A DNA stretch of 52,148 bases, taken from Pseudomonas viridiflava. GTDB taxonomy: Bacteria > Pseudomonadota > Gammaproteobacteria > Pseudomonadales > Pseudomonadaceae. Within the stretch, counting starts at the first letter, position 1; the number at the start of each line of letters is the position of its first letter. The DNA is taken from the NCBI RefSeq assembly GCF_900583165.1, contig NZ_UTKY01000089.1, positions 1 to 52,148 of the forward strand, read 5' to 3'. The translations under genes and the position numbers were made by a program. A model generated the notes under the pieces. The model was not told the origin of the DNA, ran no database searches, and worked only from the letters and a program-made list of their open reading frames with translations. Shown here one piece after another: positions 6,994 to 15,001 of this stretch.

Positions 6994-9699
6994 ATGTTGA
7001 AAACAGGATTCACCCTGGCACCGTTGGCGTGTGCCTTGGCCTTGGGCGGCCTGGCCCTGCCGACACTGGCGCTGGCCCAGACTGAAGCGGCGTCGGTGCA
7101 AAACGTCATCGACTTCAATATCCCTGCCGGGCCCTTGGACGAAGTGCTGCTGAGCATTTCCCAACAGAGCGGCCATTCGATCGCGTTCGACCCGCCTTTA
7201 GTTGAAGGCCGGTCGAGCCGGTCGATCCAGGGGCGCTTGAGCCAGGCACAGGCATTGGGGATTGCCTTGAGCGGCTCACAGTTGGGTTTCAGCCAGACCG
7301 CCAGCGGCGCCGTGTTGATCCATCGACTGGCCGCCCCCTCCTCACCGGCCGCCGCGATCAACAATGAGCCACAGGCACCCCGGCTTAAATCCGTCGAGGT
7401 GATCGGCACTCGACGCAGCGATGTGACCGCGTTGCAAAGCTCGGCCCCGGTGGATGTGATCAGCAGCGAACAGCTGGAGCGCGCCGGCACCGACAACCTG
7501 GCCAAGGCCCTGGAAACCTTGGTGCCCTCGGTCAACTACCCGCAGGTCAACGGCACCGATGGCGTGTCGTCGCAGCGGCCGGTTTCGTTGCGCGGGCTGG
7601 CGGCCGACCAGGTGCTGGTACTGGTCAACGGCAAGCGTCGGCATGCCTCGGCGTTCGTCAACACCAAGGCCACCATTGGCCGTGGTTCGCAAGCGGTAGA
7701 CCTGTCGACCATTCCCGTCAGCGCTGTCGACCATATTGAAGTGCTGCGCGACGGCGCGTCTGCCCAATACGGCTCCGATGCGATTGCCGGGGTGGTCAAC
7801 ATTGTGCTTAAGGAACAGGATCACGGCGGCGCCGTCACCAGTACCTTTGGCAAGTACACCAAGGGCGACGGGTTTCGCCGCTCAGTAGGCGGCTGGACCG
7901 GTTTCACCTTGCCAGGCGATGGTTTTCTCACCCTCAGCGCCGAAGGCCTGCGCGCCGAGCGCACGTCCACCGGCGGCACCGATGGGCGTCAGTTCTACCC
8001 CACGGGTGACGCCCGCGAAGCGGATGCCGACCGGCACTGGCGCTACGGCTCGCCGGGCCTTGAGGACTGGAACCTGGCCCTCAACACCGGCCTGTCGTTA
8101 AACGAAAGCGTCGACCTCTACGGCTTTGCCACCTACCAAGACCGCACCGGCGAATCCCAGGCCACCTTTCGCCGCCCCATCGATGCCAACAACCTGACAG
8201 ACGTGTACCCCAACGGCTTCCTGCCGCTGTTGGACGTGCGCTCGCGGGACGCGTCGGTCACGGGCGGCGTGAAGATTCGTGATGAGCGCCTCGGCACCTT
8301 CGACCTGAGCGCCAACTACGGGCGCAACCGTATCGACTATCACCTCAGCGACTCGCTTAACGCGAGCCTCGGGGCGGCCAGCCCGACCAGCTTCAATGCT
8401 GGCGCACTGGTCAACGAGCAGACCAACGTCGCCCTGGACCACGTAAAGGAATTCCAGGTGGGCTGGGGTGCGGGGCCGTTGGTATTTTCCAGTGGCCTGG
8501 CGTGGCGCAACGAGTCTTATGAAGTGATTGCCGGTGACCTCGCTTCGTGGGTCCACGGCACTGCCCTGCCCGCCCGCGCGGGCGGCGCCCAGGGTTTCCC
8601 CGGCACCCAGGACAGTGACGAAGGCCGGTATGCACGCCACGTGTTCGGCGGCTACCTGGGCCTGGAGCAGCAGGTTACCGAAAAATTGCAGCTGGGCCTG
8701 GCCGGGCGCAGCGAGCATTACGACGATTTCGGCACCACCACCACAGGCAAGTTCTCTGCGCGCTATGACTTCACCCCGCAGTGGGGCCTGCGCTCAACCG
8801 TGAGCAGTGGCTACCGTGCCCCCACCTTGGGCCAGATTGGCACGTCGGCAACCCAGACCGAATTCAAGGCAGGCGACCCCACCGCCTATCAAGTCGGCAC
8901 CGTCAGCGTGAACACACCGGTGGCCCGCGCCCTCGGCGCCAGTGACTTGAAGCCAGAGAAATCCACCAGCCTGTCCCTGGGCGTGGTGTGGCAGCCGATC
9001 GAGCGCGCCAGCGTCAGCGTCGATGCGTATCACATCCGCATCAAGGACCGCATCGCCCTGTCCGAAACCCTCAGCGGCACCCAGGTCAGCCAGATCCTGG
9101 CCAACCAAGGCTACGGCAACTACTCCGGCGTGAGCTTTTTCACCAATGCCCTCAACACCAAGACCAGCGGCGTCGACGTGGCCGCCCACTATCGCCTGGA
9201 CCTGGCCGACGCCAGCCAACTGACCCTCAATGGCGCCTTCAACTACAGCAAGACCCAGGTCACCGACATCAAGGACAACCCCGGCCCCTTGGCGGGCACC
9301 GGCATCACCCTGATCAACCGCGAAGCCCTGAGCTACGTCGAAAGCGCCTCGCCCAACAGCAAGCTGATCCTCGGTGCCGACTGGCGCAAAGGCCCGTGGC
9401 AAGCAAGTTGGAACACCATCCGCTACGGCACCTACACCCTCGACTCCAACCTCGACTCCAACCTCGGCGAAGCCCGCGACCAGACCTTTTCGGCGCAGTG
9501 GGTGAGCAACGCCAGCGTGTCCTACGACATCAGCCAGGCCCTGACCCTGACCCTGGGCGGCAACAACGTGTTTGACAGCTACCCGGACAAGATCGACGTG
9601 GCCAACCGCTTTGTCGGCGGGCGCGTGGCTTACCAGAGCATCTCCCCGGCGGGTGCCGAAGGCGCCTTCTACTACGTAAAAGCCGACTACCGCTTCTGA
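6994..9699 (+). CDS. TonB-dependent receptor with N-terminal STN signalling domain
   Basis: A 901-aa outer-membrane transporter. A signal peptide ends near ALALAQ (about residue 29). An STN domain follows (about 38-110, VIDFNIPAGPLDEVLLSISQQSG through GAVLIHRL), then the TonB box region near SVEVIGTRR, the plug (SLRGLAADQVLVLVNGKRR, DGASAQYGSDAIAGVVNIVLK) and a long 22-strand-type barrel ending in KADYRF. STN domains contact FecR-type regulators, so this receptor can signal as well as import; the FecI/FecR pair at 461-1902 is the nearest candidate. The SD is GGAG before ATG 6994. It is the first gene of a plus-strand operon, 9 bp ahead of the aldolase gene. The substrate is unknown; downstream genes suggest a sulfur-containing organic compound rather than ferric siderophore. 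Confidence 0.93.
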   Translation: MLKTGFTLAPLACALALGGLALPTLALAQTEAASVQNVIDFNIPAGPLDEVLLSISQQSGHSIAFDPPLVEGRSSRSIQGRLSQAQALGIALSGSQLGFSQTASGAVLIHRLAAPSSPAAAINNEPQAPRLKSVEVIGTRRSDVTALQSSAPVDVISSEQLERAGTDNLAKALETLVPSVNYPQVNGTDGVSSQRPVSLRGLAADQVLVLVNGKRRHASAFVNTKATIGRGSQAVDLSTIPVSAVDHIEVLRDGASAQYGSDAIAGVVNIVLKEQDHGGAVTSTFGKYTKGDGFRRSVGGWTGFTLPGDGFLTLSAEGLRAERTSTGGTDGRQFYPTGDAREADADRHWRYGSPGLEDWNLALNTGLSLNESVDLYGFATYQDRTGESQATFRRPIDANNLTDVYPNGFLPLLDVRSRDASVTGGVKIRDERLGTFDLSANYGRNRIDYHLSDSLNASLGAASPTSFNAGALVNEQTNVALDHVKEFQVGWGAGPLVFSSGLAWRNESYEVIAGDLASWVHGTALPARAGGAQGFPGTQDSDEGRYARHVFGGYLGLEQQVTEKLQLGLAGRSEHYDDFGTTTTGKFSARYDFTPQWGLRSTVSSGYRAPTLGQIGTSATQTEFKAGDPTAYQVGTVSVNTPVARALGASDLKPEKSTSLSLGVVWQPIERASVSVDAYHIRIKDRIALSETLSGTQVSQILANQGYGNYSGVSFFTNALNTKTSGVDVAAHYRLDLADASQLTLNGAFNYSKTQVTDIKDNPGPLAGTGITLINREALSYVESASPNSKLILGADWRKGPWQASWNTIRYGTYTLDSNLDSNLGEARDQTFSAQWVSNASVSYDISQALTLTLGGNNVFDSYPDKIDVANRFVGGRVAYQSISPAGAEGAFYYVKADYRF

Positions 9700-9708
9700 G
9701 GACTTCCC

Positions 9709-10368
9709 ATGAGTTTTGACCCTGTGCGTTTTATCCAAGTGTTCGAACAAGACTTTGCCCAGGCCAAGCAACTGCTGATCAAGCACCAGGTGTTGTCGGC
9801 CAATGAGGCGGGCAATATCAGCCTGCGGATTCCCGGCGAGCAGCGCCTGGTGATTGCCTCATTGAGTGGAGCCGACAGCGGCGTGGCGGCGATTGTGGAT
9901 TTCGATTTACAGCACAGCCAAGGCAGCCTCACGGACAATCTCAAGGAGGTGGCGGTGCTGCACGCGGCGATCTACCGCGAGCGGCCGCAGGTGAATGCGG
10001 TGATCCATACGCACTCGCCGTATCTCACCGCTTTCGCGATTGCCGGGCGGCCGTTACGGGCGCATGCCACGCAGTTGCTGGGGGTGCTGGATGAAGACCA
10101 GGAGATTCCGTTGACGGCCTGGGGCCCGCGTTATGCGCCGCAGCCGGTGGTGGATGCCTTGCGTGAGCACCCACGGGCGCCGGCGGCGTTGTTGGTCAAT
10201 CACGGGCCGTTTGCCTGGTCTGAGCGCGACGTTCTCGCGGCCACGCGCTTGCTGATCAATCTGGAAGAAGCGGCGTACCTGACGTATTTGGCCACTCAAC
10301 TGGGCACACCCCAACCGTTCCCCCAAGGCGCGGCGCAGCGCTCACGCCTGGGCTGGAGCGCATCATGA
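9709..10368 (+). CDS. Class II aldolase/adducin family protein
   Basis: A 219-aa member of the zinc-dependent class II aldolase family (FucA/AraD-like). The metal-binding histidines are visible: HTH at 100-102 in VIHTHSPYL, and His165 in LLVNHGPFAW. Glu80 in the NLKEVAVLH helix is in the place of the catalytic acid. Such enzymes cleave or epimerise sugar phosphates and related hydroxy acids; some act in methylthioribulose salvage. It starts 9 bp after the receptor gene stop, and its stop overlaps the next ATG (ATGA), so it is in the same operon. No sugar kinase is nearby, so the substrate may not be a sugar phosphate. Confidence 0.85.
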   Translation: MSFDPVRFIQVFEQDFAQAKQLLIKHQVLSANEAGNISLRIPGEQRLVIASLSGADSGVAAIVDFDLQHSQGSLTDNLKEVAVLHAAIYRERPQVNAVIHTHSPYLTAFAIAGRPLRAHATQLLGVLDEDQEIPLTAWGPRYAPQPVVDALREHPRAPAALLVNHGPFAWSERDVLAATRLLINLEEAAYLTYLATQLGTPQPFPQGAAQRSRLGWSAS

Positions 10369-11258
10369 CCACCACACCGCCGTCCAAATGTGGGAGGGGG
10401 CTTGCCCCCGATAAGGCCCCCAAACCCGCCGCACCTATGAAGCGCACACCCTGGGCTCTGGTTGCCCTGTTGGTTACAGTTGCACAACCCGCTTTCGCCG
10501 AACCCTTTCTGGAACGCGCCCAATCGCGCGGCACCTTGAACGTCTGCACCAGCGACGAGTTCCCGCCCTTCAAAACCCTCGATGCAGACGGCAAACCCGC
10601 CGGCCTGATCATGGACCTGATCGTCGACCTGCAACACCAACTCTCCACCCGTATCGGCCAGCCCTTGAAACTGTCCCTCGTTCAGGTCAACCCGCTGAAC
10701 CGCCTGTTGTTTCTGGATCAAGGCCGCTGCGAAGTGCTGGTCACGTCCCTGCTCGACACCCCGGCGCGGCGCCGCGAAGTGGATTTCGCCAGCCCCGGTT
10801 TCTATAGCTCTGCCGCCACGGTCTTCGCGCCCAAAGCCACGGCCATCCCCGATTGGGAAAGCCTGCGCGGCAAGACCCTGTGCGCACCCGCCACCAGTGT
10901 GTGGGTCCGCCCGTTCGAAAGCCGCTACGGCGTGCAGTTCGCGTCGTTCAACGGCACTGCCGAAGTGCGCAAAGCCGTGGCCGACAGCCGCTGCCTCGGT
11001 GCAATGGGCGACGACGCCTTGTACAGCGCCCTCGCCCGCCAGCCAGAGTGGGCCGATTACGAGGTGAAGCTGCCGGGCCAGGAGCCGGCGCCTTGGGGGA
11101 TTGCAGTGCGCAAGGGCCAGCCTGAGTTATTGGCCGCCGTGTCGAGCATTGTCGAGGGCTGGCATGCCAATGGGCTGATCATCCAGCTCGAACAACGTTA
11201 CGGTCTGGCTCCGAATGCCTGGGTGGCGCAGCAGCATGCGCAGGCGCGGCATGAGTGA
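10365..11258 (+). CDS. ABC transporter substrate-binding protein, family 3
   Basis: A periplasmic solute-binding protein of the polar amino-acid family (SBP_bac_3). A hydrophobic signal sequence (ALVALLVTVAQPAFA) is followed by RGTLNVCTSDEFPPFKTLDADGKPAGLIMDLI and the LLDTPARRREVDFASPGFYSS region. The ATG at 10365 overlaps the aldolase stop (ATGA) and has GGAG 7 bp upstream, so I use it, giving 297 aa. Codons 8-18 are read through a REP half-element (10387-10412), giving a 24-residue extension before the signal sequence. The alternative start is ATG 10437 (273 aa), which gives a normal signal peptide but has no ribosome site. The ligand is likely an amino acid or small sulfur amino acid; that is inference. 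Confidence 0.88.
   Translation: MTTTPPSKCGRGLAPDKAPKPAAPMKRTPWALVALLVTVAQPAFAEPFLERAQSRGTLNVCTSDEFPPFKTLDADGKPAGLIMDLIVDLQHQLSTRIGQPLKLSLVQVNPLNRLLFLDQGRCEVLVTSLLDTPARRREVDFASPGFYSSAATVFAPKATAIPDWESLRGKTLCAPATSVWVRPFESRYGVQFASFNGTAEVRKAVADSRCLGAMGDDALYSALARQPEWADYEVKLPGQEPAPWGIAVRKGQPELLAAVSSIVEGWHANGLIIQLEQRYGLAPNAWVAQQHAQARHE
10387..10412. repeat. Single REP half-element inside the SBP reading frame
   Basis: GTGGGAGGGGGCTTGCCCCC is the same REP arm as in the arrays elsewhere, but without its inverted partner. It lies in frame at the 5' end of the solute-binding protein gene and could form a hairpin over its early codons. Confidence 0.8.
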
Positions 11259-11988
11259 GGTCAACCTGCGCCTGTGGCTGGAGCAACACGGTTTGCTGTT
11301 GAGCATCCTGTGGGACCCGATGGACCGTGAGCGTTTTTTGCTAGGCCTGGGCCTGACCTTGGGGTTGTCGGTGGCGAGCATTGGGCTGTCGCTGGTCCTC
11401 GGGGTATTTGGCGCCGCTGGCCTGGGTTCGCGGCGTGCGCTGTGGCGCGCCATCAGCAGTGCCTACGTCGCGTTGTTTCGCAATACCCCCTTGCTGGTGC
11501 AATTGTTTTTCTTCTACTTCGGCGTGGGTGCGCTGCTGCCGATGGTGGACGGCGTGCGCCTGCTCAACGGCACGCAGTGGGCGATCATCGTGATCGGCCT
11601 GCACAACGGCGCGTTCCAGGCGCAGAACCTGCGCGCCGGGATCGATGCCGTCCCGCAGGCGACGCTCAACGCGGCGGCGGCCCTGGGGATGCACGGGCGC
11701 ACGGTCTTGCTGCATATCGTGCTGCCGCTGGCCCTGCGCAATAGCTTGCCGGCGATGGGCAACACGGTGGTGCAGACGATCAAGTCCACCTCGATTGCCT
11801 ACGCGATTGCCGTGCCGGAATTGCTCTATGCGAGCAACCGGATCTGGTCCGATAACTTCAATGTCGCCGAGATGATGCAGGTGCTGCTGCTGGTTTGGCT
11901 GCTGTTGATCGGCGCCAGCAGTTGGTTGCTGCGCCGCCTCGAAGCGCGCCTGCGCTTGCCCGGCCAGGAGTTGCCCCATGCTGCCTGA
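11251..11988 (+). CDS. Amino-acid ABC transporter permease (first subunit)
   Basis: A 245-aa inner-membrane permease of the HisM/GlnP type. It has about five membrane helices, and the conserved cytoplasmic loop NAAAALGMHGRTVLLHIVLPLALR is the EAA motif that docks an ATPase. The start chosen is ATG 11251 (MSEVNLRLWL), overlapping the solute-binding protein stop by 8 bp; an open frame reaching 36 bp further upstream has no ribosome site. It pairs with the following permease. No ATP-binding subunit is encoded in this operon, so the transporter must borrow one from elsewhere in the genome. Confidence 0.9.
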   Translation: MSEVNLRLWLEQHGLLLSILWDPMDRERFLLGLGLTLGLSVASIGLSLVLGVFGAAGLGSRRALWRAISSAYVALFRNTPLLVQLFFFYFGVGALLPMVDGVRLLNGTQWAIIVIGLHNGAFQAQNLRAGIDAVPQATLNAAAALGMHGRTVLLHIVLPLALRNSLPAMGNTVVQTIKSTSIAYAIAVPELLYASNRIWSDNFNVAEMMQVLLLVWLLLIGASSWLLRRLEARLRLPGQELPHAA

Positions 11989-12649
11989 GCCGTTTGTGTT
12001 GCTGTGGCAGTGGGCGCCGGCGCTGCTGCAAGGTTTTGGCCTGAATATCCTGATGGGCATCACGGCCATGCTGGTGGCGACGGTGGCCGGCGTACTGCTT
12101 GGCAGCTTGCAGGTCAGCGCCCATCCGCGGCTGCGCCAGGGCGCGGGGTACTTGAGCCGCTTATTGCGCAACCTGCCGTGGCTGGTGGTGATGTTCTACG
12201 TGGCCTACCTGCTGCCCTACGAAGTGCACTGGGCCGGGCGTTGGTGGCAGTTGCCGGACTGGCTCAAGGTTGCGCTGGGCCTGGCGTTGCCTGCCATTGG
12301 CTATGTCTCGGAGATCGTACGCGGCGGCGTGCGCGCGGTGCCGCTGGGCCAGTGGGAAGCGGCCCAGGCCCTGGGCTTGGGCCATGGGCAGGCGCTGCGC
12401 TACGTGATTATCCCGCAGACCTTGCCAAGCCTGGTGGCGCCGTGGGTGAACCTGTATTGCGCGGTGACCATGTCCACCTCCCTGGCCAACTTGCTAGGCG
12501 TGGAAGAGTTGATGACCACCGTGCAATCGCACCTCTCGACCCAGTTGCGCAGCGACCTGCTGTTGCCCGCCTACGGCTTGGTCTTTATCGCGTTTTTTCT
12601 CTACATCTACCCCCTTTCACGTTGGGCCAAGCGGCTGGAGCGGCAATAA
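11978..12649 (+). CDS. Amino-acid ABC transporter permease (second subunit)
   Basis: A 223-aa permease of the same His/Glu/Gln/Arg/opine family as its neighbour. The EAA loop reads QWEAAQALGLGHGQALRYVIIPQTLP, and the protein is otherwise a run of membrane helices (LLQGFGLNILMGITAMLVATVAGVLL and others). It overlaps the first permease gene by 11 bp, showing translational coupling. Together the two permeases make the heterodimeric channel for the solute-binding protein upstream. The next gene starts 2 bp after its stop. Confidence 0.9.
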   Translation: MLPEPFVLLWQWAPALLQGFGLNILMGITAMLVATVAGVLLGSLQVSAHPRLRQGAGYLSRLLRNLPWLVVMFYVAYLLPYEVHWAGRWWQLPDWLKVALGLALPAIGYVSEIVRGGVRAVPLGQWEAAQALGLGHGQALRYVIIPQTLPSLVAPWVNLYCAVTMSTSLANLLGVEELMTTVQSHLSTQLRSDLLLPAYGLVFIAFFLYIYPLSRWAKRLERQ

Positions 12650-12651
12650 GC

Positions 12652-13836
12652 ATGCGTGACGATACCTTACTGACCCATTTGGGCCGCGACCCTGACAACC
12701 ACGCTGGCACTGTCAATACGCCGGTGTATCGCAGCTCCACGTTTATCTGGCCCGACACCAGCACCCTGGAGCATCACCTACAAAACGCCGACGACCCGCA
12801 CTATCGCGGCCATATCTATGGCCGCAACGGCAACCCCACCACAGCCGCGTTCGAGGATGCCGTAGCTCTGTTGGAAGGCGGTTTTCGCGGGCTGATCATG
12901 CCCAGCGGGTTGGCCGCGATTGTCGGCGCGGTGCTGGCGGTGGCGCGGGCCGGCGACCATATCCTGGTGACCGACAATTGCTATTGGCATGCGCGCCAGG
13001 TGTTCGACCAGATCCTGCCGCGCTATGGCATCCAAGCCAGCTATTTTGCGCCGATGCTCGGTGCAGACATCGCCGCCTTGATCCGACCCAACACCCGCCT
13101 GGTGTACGCCGAAGCGCCCGGCTCCAGCACCTTTGAAGTGCAGGACATTCCCGCCCTCGCCCGCGTCGCCCACGCTCATGGCGCGCTATTGATGCTGGAT
13201 AACACCTGGGCCACGCCGCTGTTCTTCAAGGCCTTTGAACACGGTGTGGACATCTCGATCCATGCCGCCACCAAGTACCTGGTCGGCCACAGCGACGCCA
13301 TGCTCGGCGTGATCGTCACCACTGAGCCCCTGTACGCCGGCGTGCGCGAAACCGTGCGGCAACTGGGCTATATCGCCAGTGCGGATGACGCCTACCTCGG
13401 CCTGCGCGGCCTGCGCACCCTCGGCGTGCGTTTGCGCCAGCACGAGCGTTCGGCCCTTAGCGTTGCGCAGTGGTTACAACAACGCCCGCAAGTCGCCCAG
13501 GTGCTGCACCCCGCGCTGCCGGGGGCTACGGGGCATGACGTCTTCATGCGTGACTTCCTCGGTTCCACTGGGCTGTTCGGCGTCGTGCTCAAGCCCGTAC
13601 CCGAGGCCCTTATCAAGACCTTTCTGGAAAGCCTGCAATTGTTTGCCATGGGCGCCAGCTGGGGCGGTTTCGAAAGCCTGATCCGCACCCAAAAGCCCCA
13701 CCCCACGGCACAGATCGCCCCTGGCGTATTGCTGCGCCTGCACGTGGGCCTTGAAGCGGTCGAGGACCTAATCGCCGACCTGCAACAAGGCCTGGAACAC
13801 CTGAATACCCCACCCTCATCAAGGAACCTGCCATGA
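12652..13836 (+). CDS. Cys/Met-metabolism PLP enzyme, cystathionine beta-lyase-like
   Basis: A 394-aa PLP enzyme of the trans-sulfuration family (MetC/MetB). The cofactor lysine is Lys208 in SIHAATKYLVGHSDAM, Asp183 in LDNTWATP should pair with the pyridine nitrogen, and YGRNGNPT near residue 56 is the usual phosphate-binding loop. MetC-type enzymes split the C-beta to sulfur bond of cystathionine and other cysteine S-conjugates, giving pyruvate, ammonia and a thiol. Its position between an amino-acid importer and a desulfinase-like gene suggests catabolism of an imported sulfur amino acid rather than methionine synthesis. The start ATG 12652 lies just after the permease stop; the frame open upstream of it is a shadow. 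Its stop overlaps the next start (ATGA). Confidence 0.88.
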   Translation: MRDDTLLTHLGRDPDNHAGTVNTPVYRSSTFIWPDTSTLEHHLQNADDPHYRGHIYGRNGNPTTAAFEDAVALLEGGFRGLIMPSGLAAIVGAVLAVARAGDHILVTDNCYWHARQVFDQILPRYGIQASYFAPMLGADIAALIRPNTRLVYAEAPGSSTFEVQDIPALARVAHAHGALLMLDNTWATPLFFKAFEHGVDISIHAATKYLVGHSDAMLGVIVTTEPLYAGVRETVRQLGYIASADDAYLGLRGLRTLGVRLRQHERSALSVAQWLQQRPQVAQVLHPALPGATGHDVFMRDFLGSTGLFGVVLKPVPEALIKTFLESLQLFAMGASWGGFESLIRTQKPHPTAQIAPGVLLRLHVGLEAVEDLIADLQQGLEHLNTPPSSRNLP

Positions 13837-14867
13837 GCCAACCACTGCCCACCCATTACAGCATTTGCCCGCTGCTGGTCGCGTCCAACATCGCCGTAGA
13901 ACTCGGCTGGCTGGATGAGGAATACCAGCGCGTCGGCGCCGAGGCGATCTACCTGCGCTCGCTGCCCGACAACCAGGGCTGGCTGCCGCACTTCACCCAT
14001 GGCGAGTCACGCTTGATCCGCGACGGCGGCGCAGTGCCGGCGCTGTGGGCGCGTGCCGACCAGGCCGACACGCTGCTGGTGGCCACCACCGCCACCCAAC
14101 GCGCCGGCCAGGTGCTGGTGCGTGCCGACGGGCGCATCCGCCAGGTGGCCGACCTGTTCGGCAAGCGCATCGGCGTACCGGTCAGCCGCAACAAGGCGCG
14201 GGTGGATGTGCTCAAGGCCCTGGCCGAGCATGGCCTGTTCAACGCCTTGCGATTGGCGGGCTTGGAGCCCTCGCAGGTGCGCTTGACCGAGTTGGAAGAT
14301 GAAGGCGACCCCCACACCTTGCAACCGGCCATAAAACCTTCGGCGTTCTGGTCGCAACTGCATGGCCTGCATGGCAAACCCGGGCATGAAGTGCGTGCGC
14401 TGGCTGAAGGCCGTGTGGACGCAGTCCACGTGGCTGCCGGGCATGTACCGGCCTTACTGGCCAGCGGCGAGTTCAGCGTGATCGAAGACCTGGAACGCTA
14501 CCCGGACTGGACCCTCAAGAACCACAACGGCCCGTACGCCACCACGGTCAACCGTGCCTTTGCCGAGGAACACCCACAGGTGGTGGTGGCGTTCCTGCGC
14601 GCCGCCATCCGCGCCGGGCGCTGGATCAACCAACACCGCGATGCCGCTGCCGAACTGTTCACCCGGGTCACCTTCCTGCCGGATGCCGCGTTTATTCGCA
14701 GCGCCATCGCCGAGCTGGATTTCGTGCCGCAGCTGGGCCCGCAAAACCTCGCCGCCCTGGCGCTGAAAAAGGACTTCCTGGTGCAGCGCGGCTTCTTGCA
14801 GAACGACTTCAGCGTGCACGAATGGGCCCAGCCCGAGTTTCTCGCCCAGGCCCACGCCGGGCTCTAA
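13833..14867 (+). CDS. DszB-like sulfinate desulfinase / SsuA-fold enzyme
   Basis: A 344-aa protein with the fold of nitrate/sulfonate binding proteins but no signal peptide, so probably cytoplasmic. It resembles DszB, the enzyme that releases sulfite from 2-(2-hydroxyphenyl)benzenesulfinate. The three DszB catalytic residues (Cys27, His60, Arg70) have counterparts: Cys12 in YSICPLLVAS, His53 in LPHFTHGES and Arg63 in LIRDGGAVPALW, with the same 10-residue His-to-Arg spacing. The C-terminal part (FLVQRGFLQNDFSVHEWAQPEFL) also follows DszB. The SD is AAGGA and the start overlaps the lyase stop (ATGA). It probably cleaves a C-S bond of an organic sulfinate. No DszA/DszC-type monooxygenase is adjacent, so the substrate differs from dibenzothiophene or oxidation happens elsewhere. 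A cytoplasmic binding protein is the alternative. Confidence 0.75.
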   Translation: MSQPLPTHYSICPLLVASNIAVELGWLDEEYQRVGAEAIYLRSLPDNQGWLPHFTHGESRLIRDGGAVPALWARADQADTLLVATTATQRAGQVLVRADGRIRQVADLFGKRIGVPVSRNKARVDVLKALAEHGLFNALRLAGLEPSQVRLTELEDEGDPHTLQPAIKPSAFWSQLHGLHGKPGHEVRALAEGRVDAVHVAAGHVPALLASGEFSVIEDLERYPDWTLKNHNGPYATTVNRAFAEEHPQVVVAFLRAAIRAGRWINQHRDAAAELFTRVTFLPDAAFIRSAIAELDFVPQLGPQNLAALALKKDFLVQRGFLQNDFSVHEWAQPEFLAQAHAGL

Positions 14868-14879
14868 ACCTCTTCATCT

Positions 14880-14977
14880 GTAGGAGCGAGCTTGCTCGCG
14901 AAAAACCTGAGGACGCCGCGTTGCATCTGGTTTACCGCGTCACCGTTGGCGTCTTTCGCGAGCAAGCTCGCTCCTAC
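14880..14977. repeat. REPIN, GTAGGAGCGAGCTTGCTCGCGA type
   Basis: Two REP arms in inverted orientation (14880-14902 and 14955-14977) enclose about 50 bp. This is a different REP class from the arrays at 1-444 and 18540-19433. It lies in the operon between the desulfinase-like gene and the second TonB receptor and could stabilise or partly terminate the upstream message. Confidence 0.92.
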
Positions 14978-15001
14978 AAAAGCGTATACCAAGGACCGAC
15001 A

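Noticed and set aside
8794..9786. A 330-codon open frame antisense to the end of the STN receptor gene
   Set aside because: Composition is typical of an antisense shadow and the plus-strand receptor is certain.
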